Origin: Pseudomonadota bacterium
Lineage (GTDB): Bacteria > Myxococcota_A > UBA9042
Reading direction: 5' to 3'
Length of the DNA: 43,762 nucleotides
Assembly (NCBI GenBank): GCA_005792545.1
Contig: SXRM01000087.1
Coordinates: 1-43,762, forward strand
Shown: one piece after another, positions 34,738 through 42,406 of the stretch
How positions within the stretch are numbered: position 1 is the stretch's first letter
Layout of the letters: every line of letters starts with the position of its first letter
Made by a program: the position numbers and the translations under genes
The notes under the pieces: model-generated
Seen by the model: only the letters and a program-made list of their open reading frames with translations
The model's database searches: none
What the model was told of the DNA's origin: nothing

Positions 34738-35685
34738 GTGATCCACGAATTCGCAGTCGATCCAGCGCTCTTGCCGAAATGGCGCGGCCGCAGCTCGTTT
34801 GACTACTGGCGAAGCGCGTTTGGCCTTGGCCAACCGAGGGTTGTCTCAGCGCACCCGACCGCAAAGGCCTGGCGCAAACTTGTTCGCAAAGCGCTGAGCG
34901 ATGCGGCCCCGACGTTGGAAGGCCTGGACCAGGCTCGGGTCGAGGGCCTAGTCAAGCTGCTGACCGAAGAACAGCCGCTGGTCGACCGCGCCGACCAAAA
35001 CCGGATTATTGAATTGGGCGGCTGGCTCGAAAGCGCTTTGGCCGCTCACAGACCACAACCATTTCAAGGTGTCTTGACACATCGCGAGGATCGGGCAGAG
35101 GCGGCTATCTTACAAGCCACAGACCACCCGCCGGAGGGCCCAGCGTGGCAGTTGCCATCGACAGGGCCTGTGGCGCGCAACGCAGCCGATCTCGTTGCCC
35201 GGCTTTCTCCGATGCTGCGCGCCGCGCGCCAACTCGTCATTGTGGATCCCTACATTGACTACCACAATCGACGATTTTCACAACCACTTTTGGCGCTGAT
35301 GGATGCACACGCAGTGGGCGGCAGCGACGGCGTGCGAATTGTCCACGGCGAGATCTCGAATCGCGAAAAGCCTCTTACCGCCGAAGTACATGAAGCACGG
35401 TTTCAAAGGCCTGCCAATCAATGGGTGCCCTCGTTTCGAGACGAACTACCGGCGGGACTTGGTGTTCAAGTCGCGGTCGTCGAACAGCAATCCGGCGGCG
35501 AGCGCTTGCACGAACGATTTGTGTTAACTGAGCTTGGTGGCGTGGGCATTCCTGGCGGCATCGACAACGGTGATCCCGGCGAAACAACGCCGACAAACTT
35601 GCTCAGCGAAGCAGATTGGGCGCACCAGTGGCGGTGCTACGGTGATCCGTTGGCGTTTAGGGTCTTGCGACGGTGGACGCGCTGA
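34738..35685 (+). CDS. ATPase-associated protein with PLD-like C-terminus
   Basis: 315 residues, GTG start two bases after the ATPase stop. The N-terminal half (HEFAVDPALLPKW, GQPRVVSAHP, KAWRKLV) is unassigned; I associate it with proteins encoded beside DUF3696 ATPases. The C-terminal half resembles a phospholipase D-type fold: LVIVDPYIDYH (Asp170) and LHERFVLTELGGVGI (His258). The usual HxK is HxR here and only one such motif is present, so catalysis would need dimerisation or may be lost. It is probably the effector or partner of the upstream ATPase. Confidence 0.65.
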   Translation: MIHEFAVDPALLPKWRGRSSFDYWRSAFGLGQPRVVSAHPTAKAWRKLVRKALSDAAPTLEGLDQARVEGLVKLLTEEQPLVDRADQNRIIELGGWLESALAAHRPQPFQGVLTHREDRAEAAILQATDHPPEGPAWQLPSTGPVARNAADLVARLSPMLRAARQLVIVDPYIDYHNRRFSQPLLALMDAHAVGGSDGVRIVHGEISNREKPLTAEVHEARFQRPANQWVPSFRDELPAGLGVQVAVVEQQSGGERLHERFVLTELGGVGIPGGIDNGDPGETTPTNLLSEADWAHQWRCYGDPLAFRVLRRWTR

Positions 35686-35708
35686 GGCACCGCTATTTGG
35701 AGGCATCG

Positions 35709-36866
35709 ATGAAGGCAAGCGAAGTAATTGAGGTGGATGCGGCCGGCCGCTCGTGGACTGTCGCCGTTGCTAGCGGGCGCAAGCACCCCGCCTTGGTCCT
35801 CGCGCCCCACGACGACGACCACCGACGGTTCTGGAAGGCGATCCAGAGCACCGAAAGAGCGAGGTACAAGGAGACGGACCATTGGATTGCAACTTTCACG
35901 TTTTCAACGCCCGCAGGACAGGCTGAGCGGACTGGAGAGGTCTGGTTCAACAGCGGCTCTGCCAACTTGGATTCCGAAACGGCTGCAGCATTTGCGCGTG
36001 CCCAAGGCAGCCTTCCCGCCCTCAACCTCAAAATCACCCTCCTGCGCCGAACCGACGCCTCTGCGGCCGCCTATGCCGAGCAACAAGCCCAAGCAGAGCG
36101 CCAGCGACTTGCACGGGTCGCCAAGTTCACGGCCACCGCAGGCACGGCCATGCCCGCAAGACCTCCCGCGGCGGTCGCGCCTGCCGCGCCCGACTCGCCG
36201 ATCTCTTTCGCCATGCTCGATGACGTCCTCCGCGCAATGCGCACCGAATTCGACCGCGACATCCGCGCCCCCGCCGACAACCGGCGCCGTGGCACTTTCG
36301 GGATCGGCTGGCGCGAGGCCGTTGCAGGCCACGACTATGGCGAAAAAGCGCTGGTCGAACTCACCTGGCAAAACCTGGGCTACCGTCTGGGCCAGAAGTT
36401 GGGTGAACTGCCTGATCCTGCAATCGAAACGGCATTTGAGTACTGCGCAGCACACTTCGCGCCGCCAGTGCCGCCGATTGCCCGCGAAGCAGACGTCCCC
36501 GAAGAAGTGGAAGACGACGCGCTTGACGTCGACCCCGCCGCCGCCATTGAGGGTGCAGCTAAGACCGTGATGCAAACCCGGTACGAACGCAGCCCGCACA
36601 ACCGCGCCGCTTGCCTTTCCTACCACGGCCACGCGTGTGCCTGTTGTGGCGTGGACTTCGGCAAGTCGTTCCCGTGCGTCGCCGCTGCGCAGGGCTTTAT
36701 CCACGTACACCACTTGCGCCCGCTTGCGCTGGTGGGCGGCGCCCATGGAATTGATCCGGTCGCTGACCTGGTTCCGCTGTGCCCGAATTGCCACGCTGTC
36801 GCACACATGGGCCGCCCAGCGCCGTATTCCCTCGAAGAGTTGCGGCGGTTGCGGTGCTCCGAGTAG
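35709..36866 (+). CDS. HNH endonuclease
   Basis: 385 residues from the ATG at 35709, with GGAGG seven bases upstream; an earlier GTG at 35673 overlaps the previous gene. Residues 1-160 are unassigned. Residues about 170-260 form a second conserved-looking region (FGIGWREAVAGHDYGEKALVEL split across its centre). The C-terminus is a McrA-type HNH nuclease: CACCG (310-314), HVHHLRP (332-338, catalytic His) and CPNCH (358-362), with four Cys positioned for zinc. It probably cuts invading, perhaps modified, DNA. Confidence 0.85.
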   Translation: MKASEVIEVDAAGRSWTVAVASGRKHPALVLAPHDDDHRRFWKAIQSTERARYKETDHWIATFTFSTPAGQAERTGEVWFNSGSANLDSETAAAFARAQGSLPALNLKITLLRRTDASAAAYAEQQAQAERQRLARVAKFTATAGTAMPARPPAAVAPAAPDSPISFAMLDDVLRAMRTEFDRDIRAPADNRRRGTFGIGWREAVAGHDYGEKALVELTWQNLGYRLGQKLGELPDPAIETAFEYCAAHFAPPVPPIAREADVPEEVEDDALDVDPAAAIEGAAKTVMQTRYERSPHNRAACLSYHGHACACCGVDFGKSFPCVAAAQGFIHVHHLRPLALVGGAHGIDPVADLVPLCPNCHAVAHMGRPAPYSLEELRRLRCSE

Positions 36867-36890
36867 GTATGGGTGGGCGCGGGCGCACGG

Positions 36891-36903
36891 CTGAGTACCT
36901 CAG
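36891..36903 (+). other. Small hairpin between the HNH and PGN_0703 genes
   Basis: CTGAG-TAC-CTCAG is a perfect 5-bp stem with a 3-base loop. No T-run follows, so it is not a clear terminator. It may modulate read-through or message stability. Confidence 0.3.
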
Positions 36904-36945
36904 GCTCTGGCCCGGCCTCACCAAACCGACACGAGGACCATTCTG

Positions 36946-37926
36946 ATGACAAGTGCCTTCCAAGAAACGGCCCGCCACCACCAAATCGCGCTCCACCGCA
37001 CCCGCCCAGACCTATTCGACCACACCCCGACCGGCGGCCGCTTCCTCGGCAAGCCCCGCGATTTCGTCCTGCGCGACGGCGCCGCCAACCTGCACCCGTC
37101 GATTCGCGCCGACGTGCTCGCCTATTTCGCCGCCAACCGCATCCAGTGGTGGGGCGGCGCGGGCCCGAGCGGGCACCTGCTGTCGTCGCAGATTGCGTGC
37201 CTCAACCACCTTTACCCGCTGCGCAATGACGCCTTGGGGGCCAGAGAAGCGCTGCGCCGCCTTGACCCCGGTTTCGTGGAGGCATTGCCAGTCCCTTGCG
37301 ACACGGACTCCGGGTACATCGCGTTTGAGGCCACCAGCGACGTCGATCGCCTCACCGACGGCACGGTCCAACGCGGCGCCAACAATACCTCGCTCGACGC
37401 TGTGATGCTGGGCCGGCGCAGCAATGGCCAGCGGGTGCTGGTCGCCATCGAGTGGAAGTACACTGAGCACTACGACGACACCGACAAATCCGCGCAAGGC
37501 CCGGCGTCGGCAGGCGCGCAACCCAAAGGTCAAGTGCGCCGAGCACGCTATGACCATCTGATCGCGGCAAGTGGCCAACTGCGCGGCGACGTGCCCGACG
37601 ACCTCTACCGAGAGCCCTTCTACCAACTGATGCGGCAAACGCTGCTGCTCGAGCAACTGGTCGAGCACCGGCAAACGGAGTGCCTTGGCACCGACGAATT
37701 CCTGCATGTGCACGCAATCCCGCCCGACAACGCCGCATTGCTCGACAAAGCCTACCTGCCGCACGGCCTGGGCCTGGAGGCGCACTGGAATCAGGTGCTT
37801 GCCGATCCCGCGCGCTACCGCGTAATCGATGCCCACGATTGGCTGTTGGGCGGCGACGGGGCGCCAATCGGCGGGCCGGCTGCCGCATATCTGGCCGCAC
37901 GGTACTGGCCGACAGCGCCGGGCTGA
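36946..37926 (+). CDS. PGN_0703-type putative restriction endonuclease
   Basis: 326 residues, ATG with an upstream CGAGGA site. LLSSQIACLNHLYPL (about 85-99) matches the hallmark of the PGN_0703 family. A PD-(D/E)xK nuclease core is visible: TSLDAVML (Asp151), then LVAIEWKYTE (Glu169-x-Lys171). No methyltransferase is adjacent, so it is either a modification-dependent or conditional nuclease, or relies on the hsd methylation. A 79-nt gap with a small hairpin (36891-36903) separates it from the HNH gene. Confidence 0.8.
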   Translation: MTSAFQETARHHQIALHRTRPDLFDHTPTGGRFLGKPRDFVLRDGAANLHPSIRADVLAYFAANRIQWWGGAGPSGHLLSSQIACLNHLYPLRNDALGAREALRRLDPGFVEALPVPCDTDSGYIAFEATSDVDRLTDGTVQRGANNTSLDAVMLGRRSNGQRVLVAIEWKYTEHYDDTDKSAQGPASAGAQPKGQVRRARYDHLIAASGQLRGDVPDDLYREPFYQLMRQTLLLEQLVEHRQTECLGTDEFLHVHAIPPDNAALLDKAYLPHGLGLEAHWNQVLADPARYRVIDAHDWLLGGDGAPIGGPAAAYLAARYWPTAPG

Positions 37927-38006
37927 CGATCCCGTGGGATGGGCGCACCAGCTGGCACGTCGGCCGGCCCTTGCCCCCACCCGCCGCCCCCCCGTAAGCT
38001 CAAAGT

Positions 38007-38258
38007 ATGAGCACCCTCACACGCATCACCGTTACCGCCCCAGCCCAAGCGATCGCAGACCTCGATGCCGTCTGCGACCGCGTCAGCGCATCACGCAGCG
38101 CGCTGGTGGCACGCGCCATTGCCGAATTCCTCGATCGCAACCGTGACGCCGACCTGGATGCCGCCTACACGGCGGCCTATCTGCGGCAACCAGAAAGCAG
38201 CGCTGCCAATGCGGCTGTAGCTGCCGCTGCGACCGCAGCCTGGGATGCCTGGCCATGA
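38007..38258 (+). CDS. Ribbon-helix-helix antitoxin
   Basis: 83 residues. TRITVTAPAQAIADLDAVCDR gives the DNA-binding strand and first helix, split around residue 20, and SRSALVARAIAEFLD gives the second helix of a CopG/RHH domain. The Ala-rich C-terminus would contact the toxin. Its last four bases overlap the toxin ATG. Such antitoxins repress their own promoter, which should lie in the 80-nt gap upstream. Confidence 0.88.
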   Translation: MSTLTRITVTAPAQAIADLDAVCDRVSASRSALVARAIAEFLDRNRDADLDAAYTAAYLRQPESSAANAAVAAAATAAWDAWP

Positions 38259-38578
38259 AGCGCGGAGAGGTCTGGTGGGCCAATCTGCCGCCGCCTGCTG
38301 GCCGCAGGCCGGTGGTGCTGCTGTCGCGCGACGCTGCCTATGCCGTGCGCAGTTCGGTAACGATCGCGGAGGTTTCCTCCACGATCCGTCTGATTCCTTC
38401 CGAGCTTGCGTTGGGGCCAGCTGACGGCCTGCCGCGGGCATGCGTGGCCAACGCCGACAACCTGGTCACGATCCCAAAGGCGTGGTTGGATGGCCGTATC
38501 GCGGCGCTGTCGCCGGCCAAACTGGCGGCGGTCGAGGCCGCCATCCAGTTTGCGCTAGCCCTGCCCTCGGGGCATTGA
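38255..38578 (+). CDS. MazF/PemK-type toxin
   Basis: 107 residues. KRGEVWWANLPPPAGRRPVVLLSRD is the PemK/MazF N-terminal signature (read in two parts, residues 2-14 and 15-26), with the catalytic Arg region intact. ANADNLVTIPKAWL and the final helix fit the family. It is expected to be a sequence-specific mRNA or tRNA endoribonuclease restrained by the RHH protein. It sits at the right end of the island and converges on the acyltransferase gene with a 15-nt gap. Confidence 0.9.
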   Translation: MKRGEVWWANLPPPAGRRPVVLLSRDAAYAVRSSVTIAEVSSTIRLIPSELALGPADGLPRACVANADNLVTIPKAWLDGRIAALSPAKLAAVEAAIQFALALPSGH

Positions 38579-38593
38579 CGCTCGCTCCATTGG

Positions 38594-39937
38594 CTACGTT
38601 GGTGCTCCGTCCAAAACCGCCATCACCGCCCGCGCCAGGTCGTCTCGATGCCTGCGCACCTCGGCCGCCACCTCGGCCCGCACCCCGCGCAGCCACGCCA
38701 ACCGCAGCACCTGGCGCCGTCGCTGCCACCGCTCCGACCAACGCAGCGCCATCCAGCCGGTGAGCGGCCCGGCGGCCGCCACCGCCAGCGCCATCGGCCA
38801 GCCAAACAGTGCACCGGCCAGCCACGCCTGCGCGCCCCAATACGCCGGCATGCCCACCAGCCCCAGCAGCACCTTGACCGTGCCGACCAGATCGGTCTCG
38901 GTGCCGGCGATGACCACCGACAACGGCCGGATCGCCCGGTACGCCGGCCAGCCGAGCAGCGTGCCCAGCACCGCAAACGGCAGCAGCGCCATCAGCCCCA
39001 TGCTGCCGCGGGCCACGGCGCCCGGAGCGGGCAGGGCGGCGTCGACCTGCCAAGGGTCGTCGATGCCGAGTTCGCTCAGCTGGGCGGCAAACGCCACAGC
39101 CTGACTTTGCAGGGCATGCGCGCGCTCGGGTTCGCGGTCGAGCAGCGAGCGCCATGCCGCCGCCAGTTGCTGCGCCAGGGCCTGCTGCGCCGCCAGATCG
39201 CGGGCGGCGCCCTGATGGACCCACCCAGCCACGGCCACAAAGCCGCGCAGCAGCGTCTGGTCATCGGCTTGCAAGACCACCTGCGATAGGTCGTGGTTCA
39301 GTTCGTGGGTCAGCTGCCGCGCAGCGTCGAAGTCCACGCCGTGGCGCGTCACGAACGGGCCAACCCCGGTCGGCTCGCCAATCTGCACCGCCACCCGCGA
39401 CCGAAAGGTCTCTTTGGCCTCGTAGAGCAGCCCGCAAGGCACCAGATACAGCGGCAGGCCCGGATACCCTTCGACATACGACAGCGCCAGCCGCGCCGCG
39501 CCGGTCTTTAGCGGCCGCATCGCCGGATCGCTGTGGCTGGTGCCCTCCGGAAACAGCGCCAGCCAGCAGCCGCTGGCCAGCCGTTGCCGGGCCAGGTCGA
39601 AGGTGCGCTCATTGTGGCTGGTGTCGGCGCCGTCGCGCGGCCGAAACACCGGCAGCCCGGCAAAGGCGTCGAGCGCCAGCCGGCCAAACGGGTTGCCGAA
39701 CAGCGTGGACTTGGCCAGAAAGCCGACCGGCCGACCGACCGCCAGCCGCAGCACCACCGGATCCAGTAGCCCGTTTGGGTGGTTGGCGACCAGGATCACC
39801 GCGCCGTCTTTGGGCAGGTTGTCCAGCCCGGATACCGCGATCTCGCGGTAGAACAGCCGCACCAGGCCAAGACACACCGCGCGCGCGGTGCGCGTGAGGC
39901 CATCGTTTGGCACCTCCGCGGTCACAGCCGGCGCCAT
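38594..39937 (-). CDS. PlsC-like acyltransferase, long form (paralogue)
   Basis: 447 residues from the ATG at 39937, which lies inside the 3' end of the MFS gene (16-bp overlap). VANHPNGLLDP carries the H-x4-D motif; LFPEGTSHSD and KTGAARLALSY follow. The C-terminal half has hydrophobic helices as in the paralogue at 2799-4154. Because it overlaps a Spinster-like transporter, the likely substrate is an imported lysophospholipid. No signal peptide is seen; the acyltransferase should face the cytoplasm. Confidence 0.9.
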   Translation of the reverse strand: MAPAVTAEVPNDGLTRTARAVCLGLVRLFYREIAVSGLDNLPKDGAVILVANHPNGLLDPVVLRLAVGRPVGFLAKSTLFGNPFGRLALDAFAGLPVFRPRDGADTSHNERTFDLARQRLASGCWLALFPEGTSHSDPAMRPLKTGAARLALSYVEGYPGLPLYLVPCGLLYEAKETFRSRVAVQIGEPTGVGPFVTRHGVDFDAARQLTHELNHDLSQVVLQADDQTLLRGFVAVAGWVHQGAARDLAAQQALAQQLAAAWRSLLDREPERAHALQSQAVAFAAQLSELGIDDPWQVDAALPAPGAVARGSMGLMALLPFAVLGTLLGWPAYRAIRPLSVVIAGTETDLVGTVKVLLGLVGMPAYWGAQAWLAGALFGWPMALAVAAAGPLTGWMALRWSERWQRRRQVLRLAWLRGVRAEVAAEVRRHRDDLARAVMAVLDGAPT

Positions 39938-41154
39938 CCCACCCCCCAGATCGCCGCGCCGATGGCCAGCGTCGCGGGCACGGTCCACAGCGCGGCCGCC
40001 AGCCCGAGGCCGCTATCGGCCAGTAGCCCCACGATCGGCGGCGAGATGGCGTCGCCCAGCAGGTGGATGGCCAGAATCGACAAGGCGAACGCCCGAGCGC
40101 ACAAGTTGGCGGGCACGCTGTTGACGATAATCGCGTTGATGGGGCCGTTGTAACACCACAGGCAGAACTGCGCGGCCACGATGGCCGCGGTGACGGGCCC
40201 GGCGCCATCGACGTGCAGCGCCACGACGGCGAGTCCGGCCGCTAGCGTCATCGAGACGGCGCTGAGCCAGAAGTAGGGGTTGTTGAGACGGCCCGTGAGC
40301 CAATCGCCGAGATAGCCGCCGGCCAGCGTGCCGCCGAGGCCCCCCAGCACCGTCCCCGCACCGACTATGCTGCCGGCCTCGGCGAGGTCGAAGCCGCGGT
40401 GGCGCGCCAGAAACGTCGGATACCAGTCGGCCAGCGCACCGGAAGCAAACGTCACCGCTACGTAGCCGCCCACCGCGTAGACGTACGGACGATTGGTGCG
40501 CAGTAGCCGCAAGGCCGTGGGCCAGTCGGGTGGCGCAACCACGGGTTCGTCGCCGCGCGGCGGCTCGCGCAAGAACCACACCCAGGCTGCGGCCAGCAGT
40601 CCCGGCAGGCCGACTGCGACAAAGGCAGTGCGCCACCCGAATTGCTGACCGAGTGCACCGCCCACCGCGAACCCCACCGCCGCGCCAACCGGAATCGCCA
40701 CGTAGAACCAGGTCAGCGCTTTGTTGCGCCGCTCGGGCGGATAGTAGTCGGCGATGAGGCCGGGGCTGAGCGTCGCATATGCCGCCTCACCCACGCCGAC
40801 CAGCGCACGGGCAAACAAGAACGACCAGAACCCCTGCGCCAGCGCCGCCGCCGCGGTCGCCAGCGACCACAGGCCTACGCCAAACGCGATGACCTTGCGC
40901 CGCGCAAAGCGGTCGGCCAGCGTGCCGAACAGCGGACTCGCCAGCATGTACACCACCACGAACGCCGTCAGCGGCCAGCTGGTCTGGGCGTCGTCCAGCT
41001 GCAGGTCGGCCTTGAACAGGTCCTTGACCGCGCTCGGTACATAGCGGTCCACGTAGTTCAGCAGGTTGAGCAGCGTCAGCGCCAACAATGCTCGGCGGGC
41101 ACCGGCGGCAAGGGCTTGCGGCGGCAGGTCAGCGGTTGGCTCAGTTGGGGACAT
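39922..41154 (-). CDS. Spinster-like MFS transporter
   Basis: 410 residues, ATG with an AAGG site. Twelve-helix MFS with LLNYVDRYVPSAVKDLF at the start of helix 1, typical of the Spinster (Spns) family, then GTLADRFARRK (motif A) and GVGEAAYATLSPGLIAD (motif C region). Spns proteins export or move lysophospholipids and sphingolipids with protons. The overlap with a PlsC-like acyltransferase mirrors the LplT-Aas lysophospholipid salvage logic of E. coli, though the proteins are unrelated to LplT. Confidence 0.88.
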   Translation of the reverse strand: MSPTEPTADLPPQALAAGARRALLALTLLNLLNYVDRYVPSAVKDLFKADLQLDDAQTSWPLTAFVVVYMLASPLFGTLADRFARRKVIAFGVGLWSLATAAAALAQGFWSFLFARALVGVGEAAYATLSPGLIADYYPPERRNKALTWFYVAIPVGAAVGFAVGGALGQQFGWRTAFVAVGLPGLLAAAWVWFLREPPRGDEPVVAPPDWPTALRLLRTNRPYVYAVGGYVAVTFASGALADWYPTFLARHRGFDLAEAGSIVGAGTVLGGLGGTLAGGYLGDWLTGRLNNPYFWLSAVSMTLAAGLAVVALHVDGAGPVTAAIVAAQFCLWCYNGPINAIIVNSVPANLCARAFALSILAIHLLGDAISPPIVGLLADSGLGLAAALWTVPATLAIGAAIWGVGWRRL

Positions 41155-41294
41155 GTAACCTTGGGGCGTCGGAGCGGCGGGCGCTAGCGTAGGGGCGGCA
41201 CTTCACGACGGCAAGCAGTGGCAGGCGCAACGGGTGCGGTTCCTGAAATGGGGGCGATCGCTGGCATGGTACCTACACGGTCCTGGTAGATACT

Positions 41295-41421
41295 GCCGGC
41301 GGCTGAAGCCGCGGCCTGTGGGTGCAAAGCCTTGCCTTCGCAAGGCTAGATCATCACAAGGGAAAAATAGCCGGGCGCAGGCCGGGCTTCGTACAGCAAG
41401 CCTGCCGCTTTAGCCGCCGGG
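41295..41421. repeat. Palindromic repeat element with internal hairpins
   Basis: The ends are inverted copies: CCGGCGGCTGAAGCCGCGG near 41296 and, read on the minus strand, CCGGCGGCTAAAGCGGCAGG ending near 41420. The left end is itself a hairpin (GCGGCT-GA-AGCCGC, 41299-41312). An internal perfect 8-bp hairpin lies at 41328-41347, and GCCGGGC is directly repeated at 41370 and 41381. The layout is REP/BIME- or MITE-like. No REP-type transposase is in the window. Confidence 0.65.
41328..41347 (-). terminator. Possible terminator of the pyr-linked operon
   Basis: AGCCTTGC and GCAAGGCT form a perfect 8-bp stem with a four-base loop (GAAG on the minus strand). Only a short T stretch follows, so termination would be moderate. 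It lies downstream of the minus-strand lipoprotein gene. Confidence 0.45.
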
Positions 41422-41519
41422 TCCAACCTGAACGCCATGCGTATTGACTGGTTCCACGCGCCTCGCCGTAGACCCCAAAGCGCGATCCGCACCCATGCGC
41501 AACCCGCGACCTTGCCCGG

Positions 41520-42404
41520 TCAGGGCGGCAGCGCCTCCAAAGCGTTGAAGTGGTGCACGGCGACACCGCCAAACCCCGCCTCGGCGCCAAGGGCAGCGCG
41601 CACGGCGTCCATGGCTTTGCGCAGCGCCGCGGCACCCTCCTGGCAATAGGTCTCGTCGGCCGCCACGCCACAGGCTGCCTCTGACGCCACCACCACGGGC
41701 TTACCGGTCGCCCGACCGTACGCGAGTTCCTGCTTGACGAGCTCGAGTTGCACCGCCGGGTCGTCGCGGTAGTCCATCACCACCACGCGGTCGACGGCGT
41801 CGGCGATCCATAGCGACAGTGGCCGCGCCTGCCCGTTACGCGTGACCACCACGTCGTCGTACCAGTTGGGCATGTCATAGACCAGCGCAAGGCCGCGCCC
41901 GGCTACCAGCGGCCGCACCGCCGCCAGCAGGTCCAGCAATTCGCCGGCCAATTGTGCCTGGCTGGTCGGCCAGTCGGGCAGGGCGTGCGGCTCAATGTTC
42001 AGGTGGATTGCGGTGGGCCGCGGCTCGCCGCTGTCGGCGACGAACTGCGTGAGATCGCTAACGATTTTCACGCACTGGCCGTGGTTGGCGCTGCGCGCCC
42101 AACTGTGGTTGCCGGCCAGCAGTTCGACCGCAATCTTCCGATCGGCTGCCGCCACCACCAGGTCGCGCAGCGCCAGCGGGTTGTCGTAGACCAGCGTCTG
42201 GGCTTGGGCGTACCAGGTGTCCAGCTTGAAGCGCTCGGTCTGCGACAACAGAGCCTGGCGGGCGCCGGGATCGAACGCGGGCAAATTGTTCCACACCCAC
42301 AGGCCGCGCTGCTTGGGATGGGTTGGCACGCTCGGCGGGGTAGATGCGGCGCACGCCGCCACTACGGCGGCAAACACCAGCACACCGAGCCGACGCCAGG
42401 TCAC
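41520..42404 (-). CDS. TIM-barrel-like lipoprotein
   Basis: 294 residues from a GTG two bases after the dihydroorotase-like stop. The signal peptide ends in a lipobox (FAAVVAAC). Residues about 30-290 look like a (beta/alpha)8 glycosidase-like barrel: GLWVWNNLPAF, IHLNIEPH (acidic residue at a strand end), LALVYDMPNWYDD, VVVMDYRDDP (acidic cluster) and VVASEAACG. It resembles putative glycoside hydrolases of unknown substrate. Its position behind pyrimidine genes is probably only transcriptional. Confidence 0.7.
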   Translation of the reverse strand: MTWRRLGVLVFAAVVAACAASTPPSVPTHPKQRGLWVWNNLPAFDPGARQALLSQTERFKLDTWYAQAQTLVYDNPLALRDLVVAAADRKIAVELLAGNHSWARSANHGQCVKIVSDLTQFVADSGEPRPTAIHLNIEPHALPDWPTSQAQLAGELLDLLAAVRPLVAGRGLALVYDMPNWYDDVVVTRNGQARPLSLWIADAVDRVVVMDYRDDPAVQLELVKQELAYGRATGKPVVVASEAACGVAADETYCQEGAAALRKAMDAVRAALGAEAGFGGVAVHHFNALEALPP

Positions 42405-42406
42405 GT

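Larger units (their letters stand above)
41155..41519. other. 365-bp intergenic region with a palindromic element
   Basis: No gene is apparent. The left 130 bp should hold the minus-strand promoter of the MFS gene, but no clear box pair is visible. The centre (41295-41421) is the structured repeat listed separately. Confidence 0.55.

Noticed and set aside
37927-38006. Second sigma-54 promoter before the toxin-antitoxin pair
   Set aside because: TGGCACG and TTGC occur, but the spacing is far too long for a -24/-12 element.
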